From Sextonia rubra (lineage: Eukaryota; Streptophyta; Magnoliopsida; Laurales; Lauraceae), in assembly GCA_037013555.1 (NCBI GenBank), contig JASUAD010000031.1:1002501-1066500 (forward strand): a DNA stretch of 64,000 nt. The letters are read 5' to 3'. Position numbers and translations under genes: made by a program. Positions within the stretch are counted from its first letter, which is position 1. Every line of letters starts with the position of its first letter. The notes beneath the pieces are model-generated. The model saw nothing but the letters and a program-made list of their open reading frames with translations, was not told the origin of the DNA and did no database searches. This document shows, one piece after another, positions 31,665-44,169 of the stretch.

Positions 31665-34165
31665 TAGCATGGCGTATATTCAAAAGCAATGAGTTCATCG
31701 GAAGAAAATTTCTCATTCAAAAGAAAATGAATGGTTAAGAAGAAAGGAATTCATTGAGAACCAAGAAGTACACCCCGAAGTAAAGAGTTCTCCAGGTGAA
31801 AATAGTGCATTTAGTATCAAGGTGTGCATACGGAGGAAAGGGCACATCGGATGGAAATAGTTAAGGCGGGAGATAAGAGTTTACTTAGAAGTAAACAGGA
31901 AAAAGTTAATCACATGAATGGTTCACATCCAGAACCAAGGAGTTCATTAAGAAGAAAGGAGAACATTTGGAAGTGAGCAGTTCATTTCGATAGATTGAGT
32001 CGTTCAGAAGAAAAGAGTTCGCCTAGAGGAAATGTGTTCATTGAAGGAAATGTGTTTATTCTGAAGCGTGGAGTTTATTCAACGCTAGGAGTTCATTTAG
32101 AAGCACAGAGTTCATTGAAAGCAGGGAGTTCAGTCAGAAGCAAAGAGTTCGTTGAAAAGCAAATAGTTCAATTGGAAGTGAAGAGCTCACTAAAAGAAAA
32201 GAATTCGTTCCAAAGAAGCTAGTCCGTTAAGATGAATAGAGTTCGCTCAGAAGCAAGGAGTACATTAAATAGCAAAGAGCTGATCAGAAGAAATGAGTTC
32301 ATTCCGAAGCGAGGAGTGTATACAAGAGCAAAGAGTTCATCAGTAGAAAAAACTTGATTCGGAAGGAAAGAGTTCTTCACAAGAAAATACTTGATTCAGA
32401 AGAAAAGTGTTCGTCGTTGTAAGGAGTGCATTTAGAAGCAAAGAGTTCAGTTCAAAAGTTTTTTTATGGACGATAAATTAAGGTTTCAAAATTAAACAGG
32501 GGCAAAGCCAAATATATTCTCGAAGGAGTCCCGAAAAGGGAAACAAAGGAAACGGAAAGCCTGCAAGCAAACCCACATCCCACGTGTCATTGGAAAAGCC
32601 AAGAAACAATGCTCAGAAAATAGAGCTCATACCCAAACCCTAGGTTAGGAAAAACCCACATCACGAGCCAAGAAAATGCAATCAACTAAGTGAAGCAGTG
32701 GTATTAAAATCTGATACTTTCAAATGAGAAGGGATCAAAGCGTGCTGCTTGACTTTCTTACTTAATCCAGTAGCAGAAGGAGACAATGCGGCATAAGTCG
32801 CTAGAGAATGATCGAGAGAGACAACCAACTTTCTGAGTTGATCCTAAGAAAAGAGTTCGTTTAGAAGAAAAGCATTCCATCTGAAGCAATGCGTTCATTC
32901 CAAAACAAAGTGTCCATCGGAAAATCGAGTTCGTTAAGAAGAATTGGTTTATGGTAAGGAAAGAGTGCAACGGGAAGCAGAGAGTTCATTTTGATGTAAA
33001 GAGTTCATTCAAGCAAAACGAGTTCAATCAAAAGCAAGGTTGTCATTCAGGGGCGAAGGGTTCATTAAGATGCGCCTAGCTGATCAGTAGAAAAGAGTTC
33101 ATTTAGAAGAAATGAGTTCACGAGAGGAAATGACTTTATACAGAAGAATAGAGTTCATTCAGAAGGAAGACATTCATTCGAAATAAGGAGTTCGTCTAAA
33201 AGTTAGGAGTTCATATGGTACGTTCCACTTTGGAATCAAAGAGTTCTTTGGTAATAAAGATTTCATTGAAAGGAAAGAGTTGATTAAGAGGTGAGGACAA
33301 CACTCAGGGCAAAGTGTTAAACAGAAGAAAAAAGTTTGATCACCGGACAAGAGTTCCTTCGGACCGAAAGAGTACAGTTTGAAGTGAAATGTTCATGCAA
33401 AGAAGACAGTTCATTTAAAAGCGTGTACTCAAAAGCAAATAGTTCATTAAGTAGCTAACAATTCATCAAAAGAGAGGACTTCATTCAACGAGGGGGAGCT
33501 CAGTCAAACGAACATAGTTCATTCGAAAGCAACAAGTACATTCGGAAGGGAAGACTTCGATCAGATGCAAAGAGTTACTCAGATGAAAGGAGTTCGTTCA
33601 TAAGGAAAGTTTACATTCATAGGCATGGCATTCACGCGGAAGCAAAGTATTCTTCAGAAGAAAAGTGTCCATTGTGAAGAAACAAGAGCATTAAAGAGAA
33701 AGTAGCTAATCTGAAGAAAATAGTTAATTTAGAGGAAAAGAGTTTTTTCAGAACCAAATGACAAATAGCTCATTAGAGGGGAAAAGATGATTCAAAATAG
33801 TGGATCTCAGTCAAATGTAAGGCGTTCAGTCAGAACCAAAGCGAATTCATTCAAATGCTCAGTTGAGGAAATGATTTTGTTCCGAATAAGCCAGTTTATT
33901 ACAAAGGACAGAGTTCACGCAGAAAGAAGGAGCACAGTATTAGGCAAAGAGTTGATCAGGAGAAATGAGTTCGTTCGGAAGAAATGAGCCCATTCTGAAG
34001 AAAGGATTATAAACAGAAGCAAAGAGTTCATCAGGAAAAATGACTTCATTTAGAAGAAATGATGTCATCCTAAAGCAGGGCGCACATTTCAAAGCGAAGA
34101 GTTGAACACCAGAAGAAAGTTTTTTAGAAAAATTGATTTCCTTCAGAAGAAGTGAGTTCATATAG
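31665..34165. repeat. Macrosatellite unit 5, 2501 bp, first homogenised unit
   Basis: It lacks about 24 bp near 33858 that units 1-4 carry, and all later units share that deletion. Private variants: ATAGTGCATTTAG near 31806, AAAAGTTAATCAC near 31913, AAGTTTGATCACC near 33333. Confidence 0.95.
32458..32844 (-). repeat. Non-repetitive core of the macrosatellite unit (reference copy), retroposon-like
   Basis: 387 bp without the 19-bp pattern. On the minus strand it runs into CTTAATTTATCGTCCATAAAAAAAC at the 32458 end, i.e. an A-run where the minisatellite resumes, as after a retroposon 3' tail. Equivalent cores start at 22461, 24999, 27472, 29998, 34959, 37460, 39961, 42462, 44963, 47463, 49964, 52465, 54966, 57467, 59968 and 62468. 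It holds no coding frame of note. Origin in a LINE or a processed transcript is a guess; no target duplication could be identified in the degenerate flanks. Confidence 0.6.
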
Positions 34166-36666
34166 TAGCATGGCGTATATTCAAAAGCAATGAGTTCATC
34201 GGAAGAAAATTTCTCATTCAAAAGAAAATGAATGGTTAAGAAGAAAGGAATTCATTGAGAACCAAGAAGTACACCCCAAAGTAAAGAGTTCTCCAGATGA
34301 AAATAGTTCATTTAGTATCAAGGTGTGCATACGGAGGAAAGGGCACATCGGATGGAAATAGTTAAGGCGGGAGATAAGAGTTTACTTAGAAGTAAACAGG
34401 AAAAAGTTCATCACATGAATGGTTCACATCCAGAACCAAGGAGTTCATTAAGAAGAAAGGAGAACATTTGGAAGTGAGCAGTTCATTTCGATAGATTGAG
34501 TCGTTCAGAAGAAAAGAGTTCGCCTAGAGGAAATGTGTTCATTGAAGGAAATGTGTTTATTCTGAAGCGTGGAGTTTATTCAACGCTAGGAGTTCATTTA
34601 GAAGCACAGAGTTCATTGAAAGCAGGGAGTTCAGTCAGAAGCAAAGAGTTCGTTGAAAAGCAAATAGTTCAATTGGAAGTGAAGAGCTCACTAAAAGAAA
34701 AGAATTCGTTCCAAAGAAGCTAGTCCGTTAAGATGAATAGAGTTCGCTCAGAAGCAAGGAGTACATTAAATAGCAAAGAGCTGATCAGAAGAAATGAGTT
34801 CATTCCGAAGCGAGGAGTGTATACAAGAGCAAAGAGTTCATCAGTAGAAAAAACTTGATTCGGAAGGAAAGAGTTCTTCACAAGAAAATACTTGATTCAG
34901 AAGAAAAGTGTTCGTCGTTGTAAGGAGTGCATTTAGAAGCAAAGAGTTCAGTTCAAAAGTTTTTTTATGGACGATAAATTAAGGTTTCAAAATTAAACAG
35001 GGGCAAAGCCAAATATATTCTCGAAGGAGTCCCGAAAAGGGAAACAAAGGAAACGGAAAGCCTGCAAGCAAACCCACATCCCACGTGTCATTAGAAAAGC
35101 CAAGAAACAATGCTCAGAAAATAGAGCTCATACCCAAACCCTAGGTTAGGAAAAACCCACATCACGAGCCAAGAAAATGCAATCAACTAAGTGAAGCAGT
35201 GGTATTAAAATCTGATACTTTCAAATGAGAAGGGATCAAAGCGTGCTGCTTGACTTTCTTACTTAATCCAGTAGCAGAAGGAGACAATGCGGCATAAGTC
35301 GCTAGAGAATGATCGAGAGAGACAACCAACTTTCTGAGTTGATCCTAAGAAAAGAGTTCGTTTAGAAGAAAAGCATTCCATCTGAAGCAATGCGTTCATT
35401 CCAAAACAAAGTGTCCATCGGAAAATCGAGTTCGTTAAGAAGAATTGGTTTATGGTAAGGAAAGAGTGCAACGGGAAGCAGAGAGTTCATTTTGATGTAA
35501 AGAGTTCATTCAAGCAAAACGAGTTCAATCAAAAGCAAGGTTGTCATTCAGGGGCGAAGGGTTCATTAAGATGCGCCTAGCTGATCAGTAGAAAAGAGTT
35601 CATTTAGAAGAAATGAGTTCACGAGAGGAAATGACTTTATACAGAAGAATAGAGTTCATTCAGAAGGAAGACATTCATTCGAAATAAGGAGTTCGTCTAA
35701 AAGTTAGGAGTTCATATGGTACGTTCCACTTTGGAATCAAAGAGTTCTTTGGTAATAAAGATTTCATTGAAAGGAAAGAGTTGATTAAGAGGTGAGGACA
35801 ACACTCAGGGCAAAGTGTTAAACAGAAGAAAAAAGTTCGATCACCGGACAAGAGTTCCTTCGGACCGAAAGAGTACAGTTTGAAGTGAAATGTTCATGCA
35901 AAGAAGACAGTTCATTTAAAAGCGTGTACTCAAAAGCAAATAGTTCATTAAGTAGCTAACAATTCATCAAAAGAGAGGACTTCATTCAACGAGGGGGAGC
36001 TCAGTCAAACGAACATAGTTCATTCGAAAGCAACAAGTACATTCGGAAGGGAAGACTTCGATCAGATGCAAAGAGTTACTCAGATGAAAGGAGTTCGTTC
36101 ATAAGGAAAGTTTACATTCATAGGCATGGCATTCACGCAGAAGCAAAGTATTCTTCAGAAGAAAAGTGTCCATTGTGAAGAAACAAGAGCATTAAAAAGA
36201 AAGTAGCTAATCTGAAGAAAATAGTTAATTTAGAGGAAAAGAGTTTTTTCAGAACCAAATGACAAATAGCTCATTAGAGGGGAAAAGATGATTCAAAATA
36301 GTGGATCTCAGTCAAATGCAAGGCGTTCAGTCAGAACCAAAGCGAATTCATTCAAATGCTCAGTTGAGGAAATGATTTTGTTCCGAATAAGCCAGTTTAT
36401 TACAAAGGATAGAGTTCACGCAGAAAGAAGGAGCACAGTATTAGGCAAAGAGTTGATCAGGAGAAATGAGTTCGTTCGGAAGAAATGAGCCCATTCTGAA
36501 GAAAGGATTATAAACAGAAGCAAAGAGTTCATCAGGAAAAATGACTTCATTTAGAAGAAATGATGTCATCCTAAAGCAAGGCGCACATTTCAAAGCGAAG
36601 AGTTGAACACCAGAAGAAAGTTTTTTAGAAAAATTGATTTCCTTCAGAAGAAGTGAGTTCATATAG
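34166..36666. repeat. Macrosatellite unit 6, 2501 bp
   Basis: Private variants: ACCCCAAAGTAAAG near 34275 and GTCATTAGAAAAG near 35088. It carries the A form of TTAAARAGAAAG near 36195, shared with units 7, 8 and 17. Confidence 0.95.
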
Positions 36667-39167
36667 TAGCATGGCGTATATTCAAAAGCAATGAGTTCAT
36701 CGGAAGAAAATTTCTCATTCAAAAGAAAATGAATGGTTAAGAAGAAAGGAATTCATTGAGAACCAAGAAGTACACCCCGAAGTAAAGAGTTCTCCAGATG
36801 AAAATAGTTCATTTAGTATCAAGGTGTGCATACGGAGGAAAGGGCACATCGGATGGAAATAGTTAAGGCGGGAGATAAGAGTTTACTTAGAAGTAAACAG
36901 GAAAAAGTTCATCACATGAATGGTTCACATCCCGAACCAAGGAGTTCATTAAGAAGAAAGGAGAACATTTGGAAGTGAGCAGTTCATTTCGATAGATTGA
37001 GTCGTTCAGAAGAAAAGAGTTCGCCTAGAGGAAATGTGTTCATTGAAGGAAATGTGTTTATTCTGAAGCGTGGAGTTTATTCAACGCTAGGAGTTCATTT
37101 AGAAGCACAGAGTTCATTGAAAGCAGGGAGTTCAGTCAGAAGCAAAGAGTTCGTTGAAAAGCAAATAGTTCAATTGGAAGTGAAGAGCTCACTAAAAGAA
37201 AAGAATTCGTTCCAAAGAAGCTAGTCCGTTAAGATGAATAGAGTTCGCTCAGAAGCAAGGAGTACATTAAATAGCAAAGAGCTGATCAGAAGAAATGAGT
37301 TCATTCCGAAGCGAGGAGTGTATACAAGAGCAAAGAGTTCATCAGTAGAAAAAACTTGATTCGGAAGGAAAGAGTTCTTCACAAGAAAATACTTGATTCA
37401 GAAGAAAAGTGTTCGTCGTTGTAAGGAGTGCATTTAGAAGCAAAGAGTTCAGTTCAAAAGTTTTTTTATGGACGATAAATTAAGGTTTCAAAATTAAACA
37501 GGGGCAAAGCCAAATATATTCTCGAAGGAGTCCCGAAAAGGGAAACAAAGGAAACGGAAAGCCTGCAAGCAAACCCACATCCCACGTGTCATTGGAAAAG
37601 CCAAGAAACAATGCTCAGAAAATAGAGCTCATACCCAAACCCTAGGTTAGGAAAAACCCACATCACGAGCCAAGAAAATGCAATCAACTAAGTGAAGCAG
37701 TGGTATTAAAATCTGATACTTTCAAATGAGAAGGGATCAAAGCGTGCTGCTTGACTTTCTTACTTAATCCAGTAGCAGAAGGAGACAATGCGGCATAAGT
37801 CGCTAGAGAATGATCGAGAGAGACAACCAACTTTCTGAGTTGATCCTAAGAAAAGAGTTCATTTAGAAGAAAAGCATTCCATCTGAAGCAATGCGTTCAT
37901 TCCAAAACAAAGTGTCCATCGCAAAATCGAGTTCGTTAAGAAGAATTGGTTTATGGTAAGGAAAGAGTGCAACGGGAAGCAGAGAGTTCATTTTGATGTA
38001 AAGAGTTCATTCAAGCAAAACGAGTTCAATCAAAAGCAAGGTTGTCATTCAGGGGCGAAGGGTTCATTAAGATGCGCCTAGCTGATCAGTAGAAAAGAGT
38101 TCATTTAGAAGAAATGAGTTCACGAGAGGAAATGACTTTATACAGAAGAATAGAGTTCATTCAGAAGGAAGACATTCATTCGAAATAAGGAGTTCGTCTA
38201 AAAGTTAGGAGTTCATATGGTACGTTCCACTTTGGAATCAAAGAGTTCTTTGGTAATAAAGATTTCATTGAAAGGAAAGAGTTGATTAAGAGGTGAGGAC
38301 AACACTCAGGGCAAAGTGTTAAACGGAAGAAAAAAGTTCGATCACCGGACAAGAGTTCCTTCGGACCGAAAGAGTACAGTTTGAAGTGAAATGTTCATGC
38401 AAAGAAGACAGTTCATTTAAAAGCGTGTACTCAAAAGCAAATAGTTCATTAAGTAGCTAACAATTCATCAAAAGAGAGGACTTCATTCAACGAGGGGGAG
38501 CTCAGTCAAACGAACATAGTTCATTCGAAAGCAACAAGTACATTCGGAAGGGAAGACTTCGATCAGATGCAAAGAGTTACTCAGATGAAAGGAGTTCGTT
38601 CATAAGGAAAGTTTACATTCATAGGCATGGCATTCACGCGGAAGCAAAGTATTCTTCAGAAGAAAAGTGTCCATTGTGAAGAAACAAGAGCATTAAAAAG
38701 AAAGTAGCTAATCTGAAGAAAATAGTTAATTTAGAGGAAAAGAGTTTTTTCAGAACCAAATGACAAATAGCTCATTAAAGGGGAAAAGATGATTCAAAAT
38801 AGTGGATCTCAGTCAAATGCAAGGCGTTCAGTCAGAACCAAAGCGAATTCATTCAAATGCTCAGTTGAGGAAATGATTTTGTTCCGAATAAGCCAGTTTA
38901 TTACAAAGGATAGAGTTCACGCAGAAAGAAGGAGCACAGTATTAGGCAAAGAGTTGATCAGGAGAAATGAGTTCGTTCGGAAGAAATGAGCCCATTCTGA
39001 AGAAAGGATTATAAACAGAAGCAAAGAGTTCATCAGGAAAAATGACTTCATTTAGAAGAAATGATGTCATCCTAAAGCAAGGCGCACATTTCAAAGCGAA
39101 GAGTTGAACACCAGAAGAAAGTTTTTTAGAAAAATTGATTTCCTTCAGAAGAAGTGAGTTCATATAG
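36667..39167. repeat. Macrosatellite unit 7, 2501 bp
   Basis: Private variants: ATCCCGAACCAAG near 36931, GAGTTCATTTAG instead of GAGTTCGTTTAG near 37857, CATTAAAGGGG near 38773. It has the AAACGGAAG form near 38322, otherwise seen only in units 9 and 17. Confidence 0.95.
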
Positions 39168-41668
39168 TAGCATGGCGTATATTCAAAAGCAATGAGTTCA
39201 TCGGAAGAAAATTTCTCATTCAAAAGAAAATGAATGGTTAAGAAGAAAGGAATTCATTGAGAACCAAGAAGTACACCCCGAAGTAAAGAGTTCTCCAGAT
39301 GAAAATAGTTCATTTAGTATCAAGGTGTGCATACGGAGGAAAGGGCACATCGGATGGAAATAGTTAAGGCGGGAGATAAGAGTTTACTTAGAAGTAAACA
39401 GGAAAAAGTTCATCACATGAATGGTTCACATCCAGAACCAAGGAGTTCATTAAGAAGAAAGGAGAACATTTGGAAGTGAGCAGTTCATTTCGATAGATTG
39501 AGTCGTTCAGAAGAAAAGAGTTCGCCTAGAGGAAATGTGTTCATTGAAGGAAATGTGTTTATTCTGAAGCATGGAGTTTATTCAACGCTAGGAGTTCATT
39601 TAGAAGCACAGAGTTCATTGAAAGCAGGGAGTTCAGTCAGAAGCAAAGAGTTCGTTGAAAAGCAAATAGTTCAATTGGAAGTGAAGAGCTCACTAAAAGA
39701 AAAGAATTCGTTCCAAAGAAGCTAGTCCGTTAAGATGAATAGAGTTCGCTCAGAAGCAAGGAGTACATTAAATAGCAAAGAGCTGATCAGAAGAAATGAG
39801 TTCATTCCGAAGCGAGGAGTGTATACAAGAGCAAAGAGTTCATCAGTAGAAAAAACTTGATTCGGAAGGAAAGAGTTCTTCACAAGAAAATACTTGATTC
39901 AGAAGAAAAGTGTTCGTCATTGTAAGGAGTGCATTTAGAAGCAAAGAGTTCAGTTCAAAAGTTTTTTTATGGACGATAAATTAAGGTTTCAAAATTAAAC
40001 AGGGGCAAAGCCAAATATATTCTCGAAGGAGTCCCGAAAAGGGAAACAAAGGAAACGGAAAGCCTGCAAGCAAACCCACATCCCACGTGTCATTGGAAAA
40101 GCCAAGAAACAATGCTCAGAAAATAGAGCTCATACCCAAACCCTAGGTTAGGAAAAACCCACATCACGAGCCAAGAAAATGCAATCAACTAAGTGAAGCA
40201 GTGGTATTAAAATCTGATACTTTCAAATGAGAAGGGATCAAAGCGTGCTGCTTGACTTTCTTACTTAATCCAGTAGCAGAAGGAGACAATGCGGCATAAG
40301 TCGCTAGAGAATGATCGAGAGAGACAACCAACTTTCTGAGTTGATCCTAAGAAAAGAGTTCGTTTAGAAGAAAAGCATTCCATCTGAAGCAATGCGTTCA
40401 TTCCAAAACAAAGTGTCCATCGCAAAATCGAGTTCGTTAAGAAGAATTGGTTTATGGTAAGGAAAGAGTGCAACGGGAGGCAGAGAGTTCATTTTGATGT
40501 AAAGAGTTCATTCAAGCAAAACGAGTTCAATCAAAAGCAAGGTTGTCATTCAGGGGCGAAGGGTTCATTAAGATGCGCCTAGCTGATCAGTAGAAAAGAG
40601 TTCATTTAGAAGAAATGAGTTCACGAGAGGAAATGACTTTATACAGAAGAATAGAGTTCATTCAGAAGGAAGACATTCATTCGAAATAAGGAGTTCGTCT
40701 AAAAGTTAGGAGTTCATATGGTACGTTCCACTTTGGAATCAAAGAGTTCTTTGGTAATAAAGATTTCATTGAAAGGAAAGAGTTGATTAAGAGGTGAGGA
40801 CAACACTCAGGGCAAAGTGTTAAACAGAAGAAAAAAGTTCGATCACCGGACAAGAGTTCCTTCGGACCGAAAGAGTACAGTTTGAAGTGAAATGTTCATG
40901 CAAAGAAGACAGTTCATTTAAAAGCGTGTACTCAAAAGCAAATAGTTCATTAAGTAGCTAACAATTCATCAAAAGAGAGGACTTCATTCAACGAGGGGGA
41001 GCTCAGTCAAACGAACATAGTTCATTCGAAAGCAACAAGTACATTCGGAAGGGAAGACTTCGATCAGATGCAAAGAGTTACTCAGATGAAAGGAGTTCGT
41101 TCATAAGGAAAGTTTACATTCATAGGCATGGCATTCACGCAGAAGCAAAGTATTCTTCAGAAGAAAAGTGTCCATTGTGAAGAAACAAGAGCATTAAAAA
41201 GAAAGTAGCTAATCTGAAGAAAATAGTTAATTTAGAGGAAAAGAGTTTTTTCAGAACCAAATGACAAATAGCTCATTAGAGGGGAAAAGATGATTCAAAA
41301 CAGTGGATCTCAGTCAAATGCAAGGCGTTCAGTCAGAACCAAAGCGAATTCATTCAAATGCTCAGTTGAGGAAATGATTTTGTTCCGAATAAGCCAGTTT
41401 ATTACAAAGGATAGAGTTCACGCAGAAAGAAGGAGCACAGTATTAGGCAAAGAGTTGATCAGGAGAAATGAGTTCGTTCGGAAGAAATGAGCCCATTCTG
41501 AAGAAAGGATTATAAACAGAAGCAAAGAGTTCATCAGGAAAAATGACTTCATTTAGAAGAAATGATGTCATCCTAAAGCAAGGCGCACATTTCAAAGCGA
41601 AGAGTTGAACACCAGAAGAAAGTTTTTTAGAAAAATTGATTTCCTTCAGAAGAAGTGAGTTCATATAG
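39168..41668. repeat. Macrosatellite unit 8, 2501 bp
   Basis: Private variants: GAAGCATGGAG near 39568, TCGTCATTGTAAG near 39916, ACGGGAGGCAGAG near 40474. It is the first unit with AAAACAGTGG (41298), the form kept by every later unit. Confidence 0.95.
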
Positions 41669-44169
41669 TAGCATGGCGTATATTCAAAAGCAATGAGTTC
41701 ATCGAAAGAAAATTTCTCATTCAAAAGAAAATGAATGGTTAAGAAGAAAGGAATTCATTGAGAACCAAGAAGTACACCCCGAAGTAAAGAGTTCTCCAGA
41801 TGAAAATAGTTCATTTAGTATCAAGGTGTGCATACGGAGGAAAGGGCACATCGGATGGAAATAGTTAAGGCGGGAGATAAGAGTTTACTTAGAAGTAAAC
41901 AGGAAAAAGTTCATCACATGAATGGTTCACATCCAGAGCCAAGGAGTTCATTAAGAAGAAAGGAGAACATTTGGAAGTGAGCAGTTCATTTCGATAGATT
42001 GAGTCGTTCAGAAGAAAAGAGTTCGCCTAGAGGAAATGTGTTCATTGAAGGAAATGTGTTTATTCTGAAGCGTGGAGTTTATTCAACGCTAGGAGTTCAT
42101 TTAGAAGCACAGAGTTCATTGAAAGCAGGGAGTTTAGTCAGAAGCAAAGAGTTCGTTGAAAAGCAAATAGTTCAATTGGAAGTGAAGAGCTCACTAAAAG
42201 AAAAGAATTCGTTCCAAAGAAGCTAGTCCGTTAAGATGAATAGAGTTCGCTCAGAAGCAAGGAGTACATTAAATAGCAAAGAGCTGATCAGAAGAAATGA
42301 GTTCATTCCGAAGCGAGGAGTGTATACAAGAGCAAAGAGTTCATTAGTAGAAAAAACTTGATTCGGAAGGAAAGAGTTCTTCACAAGAAAATACTTGATT
42401 CAGAAGAAAAGTGTTCGTCGTTGTAAGGAGTGCATTTAGAAGCAAAGAGTTCAGTTCAAAAGTTTTTTTATGGACGATAAATTAAGGTTTCAAAATTAAA
42501 CAGGGGCAAAGCCAAATATATTCTCGAAGGAGTCCCGAAAAGGGAAACAAAGGAAACGGAAAGCCTGCAAGCAAACCCACATCCCACGTGTCATTGGAAA
42601 AGCCAAGAAACAATGCTCAGAAAATAGAGCTCATACCCAAACCCTAGGTTAGGAAAAACCCACATCACGAGCCAAGAAAATGCAATCAACTAAGTGAAGC
42701 AGTGGTATTAAAATCTGATACTTTCAAATGAGAAGGGATCAAAGCGTGCTGCTTGACTTTCTTACTTAATCCAGTAGCAGAAGGAGACAATGCGGCATAA
42801 GTCGCTAGAGAATGATCGAGAGAGACAACCAACTTTCTGAGTTGATCCTAAGAAAAGAGTTCGTTTAGAAGAAAAGCATTCCATCTGAAGCAATGCGTTC
42901 ATTCCAAAACAAAGTGTCCATCGGAAAATCGAGTTCGTTAAGAAGAATTGGTTTATGGTAAGGAAAGAGTGCAACGGGAAGCAGAGAGTTCATTTTGATG
43001 TAAAGAGTTCATTCAAGCAAAACGAGTTCAATCAAAAGCAAGGTTGTCATTCAGGGGCGAAGGGTTCATTAAGATGCGCCTAGCTGATCAGTAGAAAAGA
43101 GTTCATTTAGAAGAAATGAGTTCACGAGAGGAAATGACTTTATACAGAAGAATAGAGTTCATTCAGAAGGAAGACATTCATTCGAAATAAGGAGTTCGTC
43201 TAAAAGTTAGGAGTTCATATGGTACGTTCCACTTTGGAATCAAAGAGTTCTTTGGTAATAAAGATTTCATTGAAAGGAAAGAGTTGATTAAGAGGTGAGG
43301 ACAACACTCAGGGCAAAGTGTTAAACGGAAGAAAAAAGTTCGATCACCGGACAAGAGTTCCTTCGGACCGAAAGAGTACAGTTTGAAGTGAAATGTTCAT
43401 GCAAAGAAGACAGTTCATTTAAAAGCGTGTACTCAAAAGCAAATAGTTCATTAAGTAGGTAACAATTCATCAAAAGAGAGGACTTCATTCAACGAGGGGG
43501 AGCTCAGTCAAACGAACATAGTTCATTCGAAAGCAACAAGTACATTCGGAAGGGAAGACTTCGATCAGATGCAAAGAGTTACTCAGATGAAAGGAGTTCG
43601 TTCATAAGGAAAGTTTACATTCATAGGCATGGCATTCACGCGGAAGCAAAGTATTCTTCAGAAGAAAAGTGTCCATTGTGAAGAAACAAGAGCATTAAAG
43701 AGAAAGTAGCTAATCTGAAGAAAATAGTTAATTTAGAGGAAAAGAGTTTTTTCAGAACCAAATGACAAATAGCTCATTAGAGGGGAAAAGATGATTCAAA
43801 ACAGTGGATCTCAGTCAAATGCAAGGCGTTCAGTCAGAACCAAAGCGAATTCATTCAAATGCTCAGTTGAGGAAATGATTTTGTTCCGAATAAGCCAGTT
43901 TATTACAAAGGATAGAGTTCACGCAGAAAGAAGGAGCACAGTATTAGGCAAAGAGTTGATCAGGAGAAATGAGTTCGTTCGGAAGAAATGAGCCCATTCT
44001 GAAGAAAGGATTATAAACAGAAGCAAAGAGTTCATCAGGAAAAATGACTTCATTTAGAAGAAATGATGTCATCCTAAAGCAAGGCGCACATTTCAAAGCG
44101 AAGAGTTGAACACCAGAAGAAAGTTTTTTAGAAAAATTGATTTCCTTCAGAAGAAGTGAGTTCATATAG
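41669..44169. repeat. Macrosatellite unit 9, 2501 bp
   Basis: First unit with CAGAGCC (41938). It shares GAGTTTAGTCAG (near 42131) with unit 11 only. Private: GTTCATTAGTAG near 42343 and AAGTAGGTAAC near 43455. It reverts to ATCGGAAAATCG (42922). Confidence 0.95.

Noticed and set aside
32633..32660. Telomere-like AAACCCTAGGTTAGG in the macrosatellite core
   Set aside because: Only a single CCCTA-type unit per core, with no tandem TTTAGGG array, so it is not an interstitial telomere.
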